This document shows, piece by piece, positions 10,541-20,949 of a stretch of DNA of 64,000 nucleotides. Source of the stretch: Rhineura floridana (lineage: Eukaryota > Chordata > Lepidosauria > Squamata > Rhineuridae); assembly GCF_030035675.1 (NCBI RefSeq), contig NC_084482.1:226636943-226700942 (forward strand), read 5' to 3'. The notes under the pieces are model-generated. The model did not search any database. It saw nothing but the letters and a program-made list of their open reading frames with translations, and was not told the DNA's origin. Numbering within the stretch: the first letter of the stretch is position 1; each line of letters starts with the position of its first letter. The position numbers and the translations under genes are program-made.

Positions 10541-11968
10541 ATGCATGGTGTGGAAAGAGCTTCAGTGATAGCTGAGGTCTTACATCAGATCAAAGAATTC
10601 ACACGGGAGAAAAAAATTCAATACATGGAGTGTGGAAAGATCATTAGTCATATGGAGTACCTTACTGTACATCAAAGACCCCACACAGGGGAAAAACCAT
10701 ATCACTGTAAGGAGTGTGGAAAGAGTTTCAGCCAGAGGACAAAGCTTAGAATACATCAAAGAATCCACACAGGGGAGAAACCCTATGAATGCGTCGAGTG
10801 TGGAAAGAGCTTCAGACAAATGTCAACCTTTACTAAGCATAAAAGAACCCATACAGGGGAGAAACCATATGGATGCATCAGGTGTGGAAAGAGCTTCAGT
10901 CTGAATCAAGAACTTACTTCGCATCAAAGAATGCACACAGGGGAGAAACCATATAAATGTATGCAGTGTGGAAAGAGTTTTAGACATAGGGGAACGTTTA
11001 CTATACATCAAAGAATGCACACAGGGGAGAAACCATATAAATGTATGCAGTGTGGAAAGAGTTTTAGACATAGGGGAACGTTTACTATACATCAAAGAAC
11101 CCACACAGGGGAGAAACCATATCAATGTAAGGAGTGTGGAAAGAGTTTCAGCCAGAGGACAAAACTTACAGTTCATCAAAGAATCCATACGGGGGAAAAA
11201 CCATATATATGCATGGATTGTGGAAAGTGCTTCAATCGGAGTCACCATCTTGTTTTACATCAACAAAGTCACACAGGCATAAAACCATATAAATGTATGG
11301 AGTGTGGAAAGAGCTTCTGCCATGGGGGTGCTCTTACTGTACATCAACGAACCCATACAGGGGAGAAGCCATATAAATGTATGGAGTGTGGAAAGTGCTT
11401 CAATTTAAACTCACATCTTAATAGCCACAAAAGGACCCACACAGGGGAGAAACCATATAAATGTATGGAGTGTGGGAAGTACTTCAGTGTAAGTTCACAT
11501 CTTAATAGCCACAAAAGGACCCACACAGGGGAGAAACCATATAAATGTATGGAGTGTGGAAAGTGCTTCAATTTAAGCTCACATCTTAATAGCCACAAAA
11601 GGACCCACACAGGGGAGAAACCATATAAATGCATGCTATGTGGAAAGAGCATCAGTGGATCACTTACTAAACATCAAAGAATCCACACAGGGGAGAAACC
11701 ATATAAATGTATGGAATGTGGAAAGAGCTTCAGTGAGAGTGGTCACCTTACTTCACATCAAAGAACCCATACAGGGGAGAAACCATATAAATGTATGGAA
11801 TGTGGAAAGAGTTTCCGACAGACAGCACATCGTAATATTCATCAACGTATCCACACAGGGGAGAAACCATATAAATGCATTGAGTGTGGAAACAGCTTCA
11901 TTGAAAGTGGAGCACTTACTAAACATCAAAGAATCCACACAAGGGAGAACTTATCTAAGTGTATGTAA
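10541..11968 (+). CDS. C2H2 zinc-finger array, 15 canonical fingers
   Basis: One open frame of 475 codons. After a degenerate finger lacking its first Cys ([20 protein letters not shown]), 15 Kruppel-type fingers follow, each CX2CX12HX3H and joined by HTGEKPY linkers; finger 12 has a loop two residues shorter ([12 protein letters not shown]). Such arrays bind DNA in the nucleus. Fingers 4 and 5 are identical ([14 protein letters not shown]), and fingers 9-11 are near copies ([10 protein letters not shown]), which points to recent finger duplication. The frame ends in KCM-stop inside what was a further finger. The first ATG is inside the exon, and no open link to an upstream KRAB or SCAN exon was found. 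It is either an internally started finger protein or a recently decayed gene whose array has not yet broken. Confidence 0.7.
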   Translation: MHGVERASVIAEVLHQIKEFTREKKIQYMECGKIISHMEYLTVHQRPHTGEKPYHCKECGKSFSQRTKLRIHQRIHTGEKPYECVECGKSFRQMSTFTKHKRTHTGEKPYGCIRCGKSFSLNQELTSHQRMHTGEKPYKCMQCGKSFRHRGTFTIHQRMHTGEKPYKCMQCGKSFRHRGTFTIHQRTHTGEKPYQCKECGKSFSQRTKLTVHQRIHTGEKPYICMDCGKCFNRSHHLVLHQQSHTGIKPYKCMECGKSFCHGGALTVHQRTHTGEKPYKCMECGKCFNLNSHLNSHKRTHTGEKPYKCMECGKYFSVSSHLNSHKRTHTGEKPYKCMECGKCFNLSSHLNSHKRTHTGEKPYKCMLCGKSISGSLTKHQRIHTGEKPYKCMECGKSFSESGHLTSHQRTHTGEKPYKCMECGKSFRQTAHRNIHQRIHTGEKPYKCIECGNSFIESGALTKHQRIHTRENLSKCM

Positions 11969-12150
11969 TGTAGAAAGTCCTTCCGGTTGTTCAAAGTCTT
12001 ACTTCAAACCAAAGTACCCACAGTGGAAAAACCATTTACAGTCACAGAGTATGGAAAGTGCTTCACTCAAAACCCACAGAGGAGAGAAACCATTTAAATG
12101 CTTGGCAATTTTACTAGAGAATTCACAAGGAGACATGCTCACAGTGTGGT
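11969..12150 (+). pseudogene. Decayed 3' fingers of the same array
   Basis: Past the stop, finger-like remnants continue in shifted frames: CRKSFRLFKVLLQTK, then a linker-like gtggaaaaaccatttacagt, then YGKCFTQN. They show that the array was once longer by at least two fingers. Confidence 0.6.
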
Positions 12151-13005
12151 AAAGCTGTGATAATTCAGGATTGGTAAAGATCTTTTAAAAAAAAAATTTT
12201 TTTTTTTAGCAACGTCAGAGTAGATATTCTGCTGTATTCTTACTATGTGTGATTTAGATGCCAGGACTTCCTATGGTTCTCTGTTGTTATTTTTTTTTTA
12301 AATCACGCTGTTTGAGTGAGAATGTGTCTCTGCGTGACCCAGGTTTCTCCAGAGTCTGTGGCCAAGGAATGAACCTGGGTGCCTTTATCTAGTTGCCGTG
12401 ATCATCCTATGCATGGGACTGGGAGGGAAGGGGCATGTTGTGGTTCAGAAGACACTGCAAGAGCGTTTCTTCTGCCGCCTCCTATGGCTGTGTGTAGTTA
12501 GAGAACTGCTCCACTAAGCAGACAGCATGAGTTTAATTCCAGCAGCCTTCCCCCTCTTCCCATCCAAAATTATTCTTGCCAAACAGGTTCCTCAGAGGCC
12601 GGTAGAATTTCAGCTCCCACCCCATCTCCCCTCCACAGCATCCCTTTCCAGCAAGTTACCAGGCAAGTCACAGCACGGTCCATTGTGAGCTTGCAATTGT
12701 AGGTTTCAAGAGGCTTCGCTCCTCCCAAAAAGTTTAGTCACTTCATATAGGCAGCTGGATCCCACAGGGTAGTCTGATGACTCTCTGTGGGGTCTGTGTT
12801 CCCTTAGCAGGATCTCTTCTATAGAGGATCTCACAGGTTCTCCACATGTGTCTCCTGTCTGCTGCAATAAGGGGCTGGGTGACTATTATTTCCTACCCAC
12901 CATCCCAAAGCCCGGGGTGGGAAACACATGAAACATTGCAGTGAAAAACAGCTAAAGCCAGTCAACATTAAAAACAACAACACGTGTAAAAAAGAAAAAC
13001 AGTTC
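12151..13005. other. No recognised feature
   Basis: Probable 3' UTR and intergenic sequence with poly-A and poly-T runs. No repeat family was recognised. Confidence 0.3.
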
Positions 13006-13009
13006 TTAC

Positions 13010-13546
13010 TTAAAAGGTTGGAAGCGCAGCCCTTCTCCGTACGGCCCCTGGCGTTTTCTCTGGCAAAGCGGCAGTTGTTTGCAGGCTGCCAGGGTTTGTG
13101 CATTCATACCTGGGTGTATGAATTCGTAGATGCCCAACACGGCTGAAATCTGAAAGGAAGTCAGCTCCTCCAGTGAAAATGAGCAGCTTATTCTGCCTTG
13201 CACGGTTGTAGTTTGGAACGTTTGTCTGCCCATTGATGGCGGATCTGTCGTGGAATCATAAGTGCCGGGTAAAAATTGTTTCCCAGGCTTTCGATAGACA
13301 AGAATGATGTCAGTGGGATGTTTGTATGTTTTGTATATTTTTCTGAATTGCAGGTGTTGTAGGAATGTACAAATATTATAATGATGTTTATGGTTTTGAA
13401 TATGTTGTAAGACATTTGGAGATCTCTGTGTGTAGCGGTAGTAATAACAATTCATTCCTGCACCAAAGTAATTCTCATAGATGTCACAGCCCCAGGGTGA
13501 GGTTCGCCTGCAGCGTGGGATCTCAAATGATCTCATGAATGGCAAT
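13010..13546 (-). CDS. Unidentified antisense ORF flanked by splice-like sites
   Basis: The minus strand is open for 179 codons between an acceptor-like site (cctcctgtccttccag|) and a donor-like site (|gtaagaactg). The enclosed 537 nt is a multiple of 3, entering and leaving in phase 2. The translation has seven Cys and stretches such as FGAGMNCYYYRYTQRSPN and KQLPLCQRKRQGPYGEG. No family was recognised. It could be a real internal exon, a pseudogene exon, or chance. Confidence 0.25.
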
Positions 13547-13579
13547 CTGGAAGGACAGGAGGTTCCACTATGTTGTCTG

Positions 13580-13876
13580 CCCTTCTACCTTGCAATCATC
13601 ATGCCAAAGTACAATTTAAATAACATCCCAGAAGAATATAAAGATCAAATAAGGAACAGATTTGAAGCTTTAAACTTAGTTGATAAAGAACCAGAAGAAC
13701 TATGGATGGAGGTCAGAGACATTATCAGGGAAGAATGCAAAAAGACAATACTTCTAGTTAAAAAGAGAGAAAGACCTCAGTGGGTGACTGAAGAAACTCT
13801 TCAAATGGTTAAAGAGAGGAGGAAAGCAAAAGGAGATAGAAACACGGTCAGAACCCTAAATGCAACAATACAGTGA
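13580..13876 (+). mobile_element. Bov-B LINE internal fragment
   Basis: It encodes the Bov-B region between endonuclease and RT: YNLNNIPEEYKDQIRNRFEA, LNLVDKEPEELWMEVRDII, and KKRERPQWVTEETLQ. It is truncated on both sides, and a CR1 follows directly. Confidence 0.75.
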
Positions 13877-14420
13877 CTTTCAGTTTTTCCTGGTGTCCAG
13901 TCGAAATCTGGCTTCCTGCAACTTGAGCCCATTATTCCGTGTCCTGCACTCTGGGATGATTGAGAAGAGATCCCATCCCTCCTGTGTGTGGCAACCTTTC
14001 CACTCTCTGGAATTCCCTCCAAACGATCTCTGTCACGCCCCCGCTATGATGAGCTTCCACCGGGCCTTGAAGACCTGGCTCTTCAGACAGGCTTTTGGGG
14101 TGGGTTAGGTTTTTTATATTGTTGAGATTTTAACGTTTTAATGTATTTGCATGTTTTTATTCTGTATGTCGTCCAGAGTGGCTGGACAACCAGCCAGATG
14201 GGCGACTAATAAATCAAATAAATAAGTAAATGTCCTTGAAGAGTGTTATCATATCTTCCCTCAGTCTTCTCTTCTCCAGGCTAAACATGCCCAGTTCTTT
14301 CAGTCTCTCCTCACAGGGCTTTGTTTCCAGCCCCCTGATCATCCTTGTTGCCCTTCTCTGAACCCATTCCAGTTCACATTTGTATACCCTGTACCAATTT
14401 GTTATGTCCAGCAAGCAAGT
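13877..14420 (-). mobile_element. CR1 LINE fragment split by an L2 tail
   Basis: Minus-strand CR1 sequence occupies 13,877-14,005 (the [20 protein letters not shown] coding region) and 14,226-14,420 ([20 protein letters not shown]). The two parts are interrupted by a + strand L2 3' end. The L2 insertion is the younger event. Confidence 0.65.
14006..14225 (+). mobile_element. L2 LINE 3' end inserted in CR1
   Basis: RT C-terminal remnant (FHRALKTWLFRQAFGVG) and 3' UTR with gagtggctggacaaccagcc, ending in an (aaat)n tail. It separates the two halves of the minus-strand CR1. Confidence 0.65.
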
Positions 14421-15180
14421 AGAGGCCTATAGCAAGATATTATAGCCTTATGTTAAGCATAGATTCAATATGTATTTGCTAGTGAACCTGAAGGCTTGTA
14501 TTCCCCTTTCAGGCCCCTGCATTCCATAATCATCTGAAAACCTAAGCTAGGAAAGGGCATGATGACCTGCCCAGTATAATGCTGGGAATGTACCTTGTTA
14601 GTAGAGAGGCATCAAAGGAGCCCAATTAGGCATATATTCAAGAATATGTTATCAGTAAGGTGTTTTATAGATGATTTAAGCCTAGGTGATATTCCAAAGG
14701 GTAGGTTAATGAGCAGGTGCTTGTTAGTACAGCCAAGTGGACGAGTCAAAGGACGGTCAATGATGAGAGTTGCTTGTTAGCAGAGATATATGGCCAACAT
14801 ATAGCTTGCCAAAGAAGTGCCAGGGAGTTTCCATATAGTTTTCTAGCAATTAGTTGGCTTTTGAAGATGTCTTGTGAGAAGGTCAACAACCCAATTATCA
14901 GTGTTATGCTGTAATGTTCAAAGCGTAAAAAATATCATTTGTGTATGTAAACCTGCCAATATTCTATGTAATCATGCCAATGCCACATGCTAGCTTCAAT
15001 ACTATAAAAGTGTTGCGTGTGCCCAATGGGGTGTTCAGTCTGACCCAGCTACTGCAGAGCTGTGGACTGTTCCACTTTTATTGGGCTACTTGGCTGTATG
15101 CTTGTAAGTTACTCAATAAATTTTAACTCTTTGTAAGCAAATCTCTTGTCTGCATCTCATCTCTGGTAACCCAAAACAAC
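14404..15180 (+). mobile_element. LTR-like fossil (endogenous retrovirus type)
   Basis: About 0.78 kb beginning near tgtccagc. It has a TATA box (ctataaaagt, about 15,001), an AATAAA signal (about 15,114) and a short U5-like end finishing in aaaaca. A TGGAGGTAC primer-site-like sequence follows. This is the layout of a 5' LTR read on the + strand. Only leader-like sequence follows (to about 15,580, with another AATAAA), with no recognisable gag or pol. It is broken and old; the family is unclear. Confidence 0.45.
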
Positions 15181-15749
15181 CTGGAGGTACACAACATTGT
15201 TCACAAGGATCACTGAACGTGTCTCGCTGGGCATCAGACCAAGGAACGGGTGAGATCTTGATTGTTTTGACAGTTAACGATTTTTGATGGGAGAGGTTAA
15301 CTCTCACAATCATAGAAATATTTATCTGGACTTGATCCTTGACTGCCTTCAGGATCAGGTATAACTCTTGCCCCCCCCCCCCCGGCAAATCTCTCTCTCT
15401 TTTTAGGTGTCTGGGTAGATAAAGGATACTCTCTTTTAGATCAAGTGTGCGATTGTGTTAATTGTGATACATACAGTAAGTTTTACACCATGCTTGCTTT
15501 CCTTGTAATAAAACAATCCTTTGTTTAGATCTCTGTGTGTGAGTCTTTTATTGCGGTTAGGGTTAAGATATACACACATTCAGAGCAACAGATTTGATTC
15601 CATGCACTCACTTAAGGATACATTGATGTTCTCATGCAGGATGGATGTGTATGAAGGTTCGGACATAACCTGTGTAACGGTGTGATGTGATTGGGTGGGA
15701 GGGTGCGGTTCAGTCCTTCTGGGTGCTGCTTTGCTGGTGCACTCCCTGT
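15181..15749. other. Leader-like sequence after the LTR; no gene
   Basis: AT-rich sequence with a C homopolymer near 15,371, a pyrimidine-rich tract and a second AATAAA near 15,510. It may be the 5' leader of the broken LTR element. No ORF was recognised. Confidence 0.3.
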
Positions 15750-15910
15750 GGCCATTGATGGCTTCCAACATAGATGGCTTTACAAGGGGATTGGACGTGT
15801 CCATGGAGGTTAAAGGTATCAATGGCTCCTAGTCATGGTGGCTATGAGCCAGTTCCAGGGTCAGAGGTGGCATTCCTCTGAATACCAGTTCCTGGAGATG
15901 ATGGGTGGGC
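15750..15910 (+). mobile_element. CR1 LINE 3' fragment (old)
   Basis: It carries the CR1 region tagatggctttacaagggga followed by caatggctcctagtcatggt, diverged from the young copies. Confidence 0.6.
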
Positions 15911-16139
15911 AAATTCAGGTTGGCAGCTAAAGTTGATTTCGAGGATTTGCAAAAGAAACTGGCGTTCCCCAAAGGTCAAGACTTTTTGCAATAAGGAAAG
16001 TGACAGGAAGACGCAGTGAAAATGTCCTCAACCTGGTATCATTTAGCTTCCCTGCAAATGGCAAAAGAGAGTCAATGTAACAAGAGGTTGGATAGAACAG
16101 GCATCTGTCCCTTTTAATAGGCCTAAGAAATTGGATTTG

Positions 16140-16250
16140 GGCTGAGTAGAAGAGATCCCGACCTTCCTCTGTGTTGACAACCTTTCATGTACTTGTAGGG
16201 TGCTATATCTCCCCTCAGTCTCAAAGGCTAAACATGCCCAATTCTTGCAG
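16140..16250 (-). mobile_element. CR1 LINE fragment (old)
   Basis: Minus-strand match to the EGRDLFSI and LGMFSL region of CR1 RT, joined directly to the SINE that starts at 16,251. Confidence 0.55.
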
Positions 16251-16545
16251 TGTCCAGAGTCTGAATTCAAATCCCCGCTCGTGTCTCCTGGGTGTCAAGG
16301 GCCAGCTAAAGATCACCCCACAGTAAGTGGCTCGGGGTTACGTGCCCTGCCACCTGTGCAGCCATGGGCAAGCTGCACAGTCCCAAGGAGCCCAGTTGCT
16401 CCCCAGCTGGCAGTTGTGGAGAAGGAAGGGGCTGCAGTTGCGGACAACGGTAAAGCACCTCTGAATACCGCTTACCATTAACACCCTATTCATGGGGTCA
16501 CCATAAGTTGGGATCAACTTGAAGGCAGGCCATTTCCATTTCAAT
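16251..16545 (+). mobile_element. Long-body tRNA SINE
   Basis: Same family as 5,797-6,172 and 22,822-23,205: gtctgaattcaaatccccgc (B box), a body with caccccacagtaagtggctc, and a Bov-B-like tail. The A-box side is missing. Confidence 0.7.
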
Positions 16546-17015
16546 CTTTCAGGATTAGAGCGTTGAGCTGTAAGGTAGGATTCTGCTGGTAAGGCGGTTT
16601 CCTGGTCTGCGATGATTCCAAGGACTATAGTGAGCACTCATTAACTTAAACGGGCAGTGCATCCCACAGCCTGCCCAGGGCAGCCACAGGAGTATCATGT
16701 TGGGCATAGCTGCCGCAGCCACACTCACAATTGTGCCACAGCTCTGTTTGGGAAAGCCGGAACCGTCCCAGCAGAGGCCAGTCAGGTCTTCTGCTCCAGA
16801 CCCCTCTGGAAATAGTGGCAGAGATTGCCTGGTTCTCTCAGATGCCCCTTTGCAAAAATCTGGCAGTCCGAGTGACAGGAAGCTCTTTTCCAAGGGACGT
16901 TTGATGCCACAACCTCCACAGCTTCATGTGGCTGGTCGAGGCATGCTGCAAGGGGTGCGTGTTTTCAGGAAACGCGATGGCCGGGGGGGAGGTGTCCCAA
17001 TCCCGAAACGGGGTG
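16546..17015. other. No recognised feature
   Basis: No repeat family or gene recognised; only short ORFs. Confidence 0.3.
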
Positions 17016-17352
17016 TGTGTGTTCCAGTCATGACAAAGAAGCAACATTTCTAGATATTCTAAATGATTATTCCCTAGACCAGTTGGTCGTGGAACCGACC
17101 AGGGGGATGGCAACCCTTGACTTAATCCTCAGTGGGGACCGGGACCTGGTGCGAGATGTAAGTGTTGTCGAACCGATTGGGAGCAGTGACCATAGTGCTA
17201 TTAAATTAAACATACATGTAAATGGCCAATTGCCGAGAAAACCCAACACGGTCACATTTGACTTCAAAAGAGGAAACTTCACAAAAATGAGGGGATTGGT
17301 AAAAAGAAAGCTGAAAAACACAGTCCAGAGGGTCACATCACTCGAAAATACC
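17016..17352 (+). mobile_element. CR1 LINE endonuclease fragment
   Basis: It encodes the C-terminal half of the CR1 ORF2 endonuclease: FLDILNDYSLDQLVVEPTRG, TLDLILSGDRDLVRDVSVVE, and the catalytic GSSDHSAI (SDH block). It is truncated at both ends and ends at a SINE tail. Confidence 0.8.
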
Positions 17353-17425
17353 CCTGCCTGAAACCTTGCAGGGCTGCTGCCGGTCAGTGGAAGTAATACT
17401 GAGCCGGGTGGACCAACGGCGTGCC
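17353..17425 (+). mobile_element. tRNA SINE tail (TAGATGGACC family)
   Basis: Only the 3' body remains (ctgcctgaaaccttgcaggg, then tactgagccgggtggaccaa). It belongs to the same family as the copies at 18.4, 24.3, 24.7 and 57.6 kb. Confidence 0.55.
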
Positions 17426-17689
17426 TCGGGATAAGCCAGATTTCTATCTGCGCCAAAGCATTCCCGCCCCCTTCCCTAGCCAAGAGAATCACCCAATAGA
17501 AACCACCCAGCTGCTGGCACTCCAACTTTGCAGGGGGGTTGTGCAGTGGAGCCTTTCCCCTCACCCCAATTTCGAGAGGGGACCTGGTGGGGGAACCTTC
17601 CTAGACTTCCCTTCCCGGAATAAGAAAGGGAGGAGCCTTTATTTACTGTCTTTCAATAAATCTTCCTCTCTAGGAGCCGGAGAGTGGCA

Positions 17690-18110
17690 GGAACAGCCAG
17701 CTGGCTGCCTGCTTGCCTTGCAAATGGGACGACACTCATTGCGCCTCTAGCGACACCGCTGCGACACTTCGGGTTCCTTTGCGAACGCGGGGGCCAGTTT
17801 AGGAGAGGGAGAGCCCAATGCAAACAGGCGGCCGGAAATGCGGGTTCCACCATAGAGCTATGGCGGGGGTGGGTCGGTGGGTGGAGCAGCTCCTCCCATC
17901 ATCTCCACCCCCAAGCTCCAGTTCGGATGGGAACCGGAAGTGATGCCTCCGTGCGGTGTGGCTTGTGCCGTTGCACTCCTATTGTTGCTGATTTACCTCT
18001 ATGCTCCGCCGCGAATGCCCTTTTGGCGAGTGAGCGCCCTGCGAGTTCGCCTGGCGAGGACCGGGAGGAAGGAGGCGAGAGCTCAAGGTGCAAAAATAAA
18101 TTTAATTTTT
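17690..18110 (+). promoter_or_regulatory. Small CpG island with an ETS-type site
   Basis: A CpG-rich stretch with an accggaagtg ETS/GABP-type motif at 17,933-17,942, placed just before an ATG at 17,943. CpG island plus ETS is typical of TATA-less vertebrate promoters. It is not clear which transcript it serves. Confidence 0.45.
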
Positions 18111-18113
18111 TAA
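17943..18113 (+). CDS. Short ORF with a signal-anchor-like N-terminus (unidentified)
   Basis: 57 codons inside the CpG island. The start MPPCGVACAVALLLLLIYLY is a strong hydrophobic segment, followed by Arg-rich residues, as in a signal anchor. A weak donor-like AAG|GTGCAA lies near 18,090, so it could be a first coding exon. No continuation exon or family was recognised, so it may be chance in GC-rich DNA. Confidence 0.2.
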   Translation: MPPCGVACAVALLLLLIYLYAPPRMPFWRVSALRVRLARTGRKEARAQGAKINLIF

Positions 18114-18290
18114 AAAATAATAATAATAAGGGGTGCTGGGTGGGAATTCTGCCTCCTCCTGCGCGGGGCTGGTGCATGCACCGGGGCTGCACAGCGAGCC
18201 TGGGTTTGCATTGCACGATCTACCCCCCCCCCCGGCAGGCCAGGATCTGCCTAGCCAGAACCTGGAGAAGGAAGATCAATGCCTCTCCAC

Positions 18291-18566
18291 TGGAGAGGCA
18301 GTGTGGCGCAGTGGTTGGAGTGGCAGACTAGGAGCTGGGAGACCCGGGTTCGAATCTCCCACCCAGCCACGCTGAACCTCACTGGGGAAAGGCCGCAGCG
18401 CAGTGCGGAGCCCTTGCCGCGCCTGCAGGAAGGCCCCAGTTCGGTTCCCAGTTGACAGACGACTCCCTGCCTGCAAGCCCTGTAGCAGCTGCTGCCTGTC
18501 AGTGTAGACAGTACTGAGCTACATGGACCCAAGGTCCGGCGCAGTGGAAGGCAGCCTCATCTCTCC
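18291..18566 (+). mobile_element. Two abutting tRNA SINEs
   Basis: 18,291-18,400 has a Sauria-like head (gcagtgtggcgcagtggttg, B box cgggttcgaatctccc). 18,401-18,566 is the body of the other tRNA SINE family, ending tagacagtactgagctacat. Confidence 0.65.
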
Positions 18567-18668
18567 CTTCCTGGGAAAGAGCTCACGACGGCGTGCATGC
18601 TCCCCCCCTGAACATTTTACACTCACAACAACCCTGTGAGGCAAGCTGTCTGGAGAGACAGCGACGGG

Positions 18669-18868
18669 CCCTGAGGTAGGAATGTAGGAAGCTGCCTTTT
18701 ACTGAGTCAGACCACTGGTACATCTAGCCCAGTGTCGTCTTCACTGATTGACAGCAGCTGCCTCCTCACAGGGAGCCTTTTCCCAGCCCTGTCTAGAGAT
18801 ACTGCCACTGGAGATTGAGCCTAGGGACCTTCTGCATGCCAAGGCAGATGTTCTGGACACTGAACTGC
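18669..18868 (-). mobile_element. tRNA SINE (TAGATGGACC family)
   Basis: Minus-strand copy. The 3' side at 18,675 reads as ggaagctgccttttactgag, and the tRNA-like head with a decayed B box lies at about 18,815-18,868. Confidence 0.65.
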
Positions 18869-19227
18869 AGCCTTTTCCCAAGATGATTATTAATTTATTT
18901 ATTTATTAGATTTATATCCCACCCTTCCTGCCCTGAACATGGTAGAAATGTAACCACCACCACCACCACAACAATAAACACCTTGTTGCTGTGGAGGAGG
19001 CATTTATTGAGAGGCTTCTGCAGAGTGGAACTTTCCTTGTAGGAAAGTTGGACTCTCAGGTTTCCTGGTAGATGTTTGAAAATCTCTGGGGGTCTTGGTG
19101 GAGCACTGAATGCCCCCCCCCCGCCTGTTGTAGCCATTGTAATGCGCGGTGCTAGATGCTGTGTGATTTTTTTATTGCATTTTCTTGCTTCTTGTATTTC
19201 TTTGGTTGTATTTTACAATTTGCATTC

Positions 19228-19560
19228 TATAGAATTCATAGAATCATAGAATAGTAGAGTTGGAAGGGGCCTGTAAGGCCATCAAGTCCAACCCGCTGCT
19301 CAATGCAGGAATCCAAATCAAAGCATTCCCAACAGGTGGCTGTCCAGCTGCCTCTTGAAGGCCTCCAGTGTCGGAGAGCCCACTACCTCTCTAGGTAATC
19401 GGTTCCATTGTCATATGGCTCTAATAGTTAGGAAGTTTTTCCTGATGTCCAGTCGAAATCTGGCTTCCTGCAACTTGAGCCCGTTATTCCGTGTCCTGCA
19501 CTCTGGGACGATCGAGAAGAGATCCCGGCCTTCCTCTGTGTGACAAGAGTGCTATCATAT
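19228..19560 (-). mobile_element. CR1 LINE 3' end
   Basis: The minus strand carries the 3' end agaatcatagaatag, then the C-terminal coding blocks for LEAFKRQLDSHLLGML-type sequence. It is an older subfamily than the copies with an attcttatgttcttatg end. Confidence 0.75.
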
Positions 19561-20632
19561 CATCTTGAGCTCCTTGGAAGAAAGGTGGGGTGTAAATGCA
19601 ATAGTATTAAAAAGAAACTCTCTAAAAAGGCTTAGACTGAAAGGGTTCTTCACAGCCATGCCGTGGGCCACGTGGATGAAGCTTGCGGGCCGACTGGCGG
19701 TCTGCAGACCACAGTTTGGAAACCTCTGCTGCACATTTTTTTTTAAAAGAGGTGCAGTGGCGGGGGGGGGGAAAGAACTCCCTGCCCTGAGGTGCTTACA
19801 GTCTGCATTTTCACCATAGGAGAGATGGAAGGGAGAGGGTTGAAGGTTAACCCGTCCTCTGGTCTATGGAAGGGGGAGGGCCAGTAAATTTGATTGCCTT
19901 TCTAAGGACTCCCGTCCCCAAAGTAAGCCCAGGCAAAGTTAACCCAATCATTGGATTGCTGAGTATTTTTACTTGTTATTTCCATGCCCCATGAAACACC
20001 TGGAAGTGATGTAGGAATGAAACCATCAACAATGAAAACAAATTTCATATATAAAAACAATTAAAAGAAGTTCATATATAAAGAGTGAGGAGACCCACCC
20101 AGCATCTGCAGATGACCCCCTAGTTTTAGCGTGCTTCCTCCCCCCCACTACAAAAAACTTGTTCATGTAGCCAAAGTTATTGCTAAAGTTGGCCGGACAG
20201 GAGCCTCCTCTTTCTCCTCCAAAGGGCCCCAGGAGCCCATTGTTGTGGGGGGCGGGTGTTAAAGAGGAGAAACGTTTGCTCTCCTCTCCTTAGTTGAGGG
20301 AGGTTGGGGCAATCCCCCTCCCTGTTCAAACACACAAAGAGACAGGTGAGCCACCTTAGGACTTAGGCTGCATACACACTATACATTGAAAGAATATTTA
20401 AAGCATACCCATACCCCCCCATGCACATACTAACCCCCCTCCCTGGAAGCTGTAGTTTGTAAAGGGTGTTGGGAATTTTAGCTGTGTAAGGGGTAAACTA
20501 CAAGTGGCAGGATTCTTTGGAGGGGGGGATGCATATGCTTTGAACGTAGGGTGCAAGGGTTTAGTGGCCTAGGGTCTTAGGAAGTGGTGATCTTAGACCC
20601 TTTACTTTTTTGGGAGCAGGGTCTCTATGTCT
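19561..20632. other. No recognised gene
   Basis: Unassigned sequence. A stretch near 19,690-19,730 (gcggtctgcagaccacagtt) resembles the end of a hAT-like repeat. Confidence 0.3.
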
Positions 20633-20796
20633 CCAATCAGCCTGAAAGGGGAGTGTGTTAGCCACTGCCAAGAGTCTTCTAACATGCTTCCTGGTCCTTT
20701 CCTGGCGACTGGAGCCAATCGGGGTGAAAGGAGGCGAGTTAGCCACTGAGAATACTCTTCTCAGTAGCTAACACTCTCCCCTTTCACGCTGATTGG
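20633..20796. repeat. Three-armed inverted repeat carrying CCAAT boxes
   Basis: Arms at 20,633-20,667 and 20,715-20,752 are direct repeats starting ccaatc. Each is complementary to the arm at 20,761-20,796, which ends gattgg. The second and third arms form a near-perfect hairpin with a loop of a few bases. It lies about 0.8 kb upstream of the candidate first exon of the SCAN-KRAB-finger gene. It could be a MITE remnant or a regulatory cluster of NF-Y-type sites. Confidence 0.6.
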
Positions 20797-20949
20797 CTTT
20801 TATGGGTATCTGCTGTTGCGGGAGACAACATTAACAAGGATCTCATTCTCAACCCAGCAGCAAAAAAACAAAAAAGAGATGGCTGTGACTACCCTAAAAG
20901 GACCCTGTGCTTCTGGATTTGCCACTGCGCTACTGGCTAGTGTGTGGAG

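Noticed and set aside
10580-11938. Minus-strand and alternative-frame ORFs over the finger array
   Set aside because: They repeat every 84 bp as shadows of the finger units.
10683-11960. 84-bp periodicity resembling a CRISPR-like array
   Set aside because: The period is one C2H2 finger plus its linker; the sequence is coding and eukaryotic.
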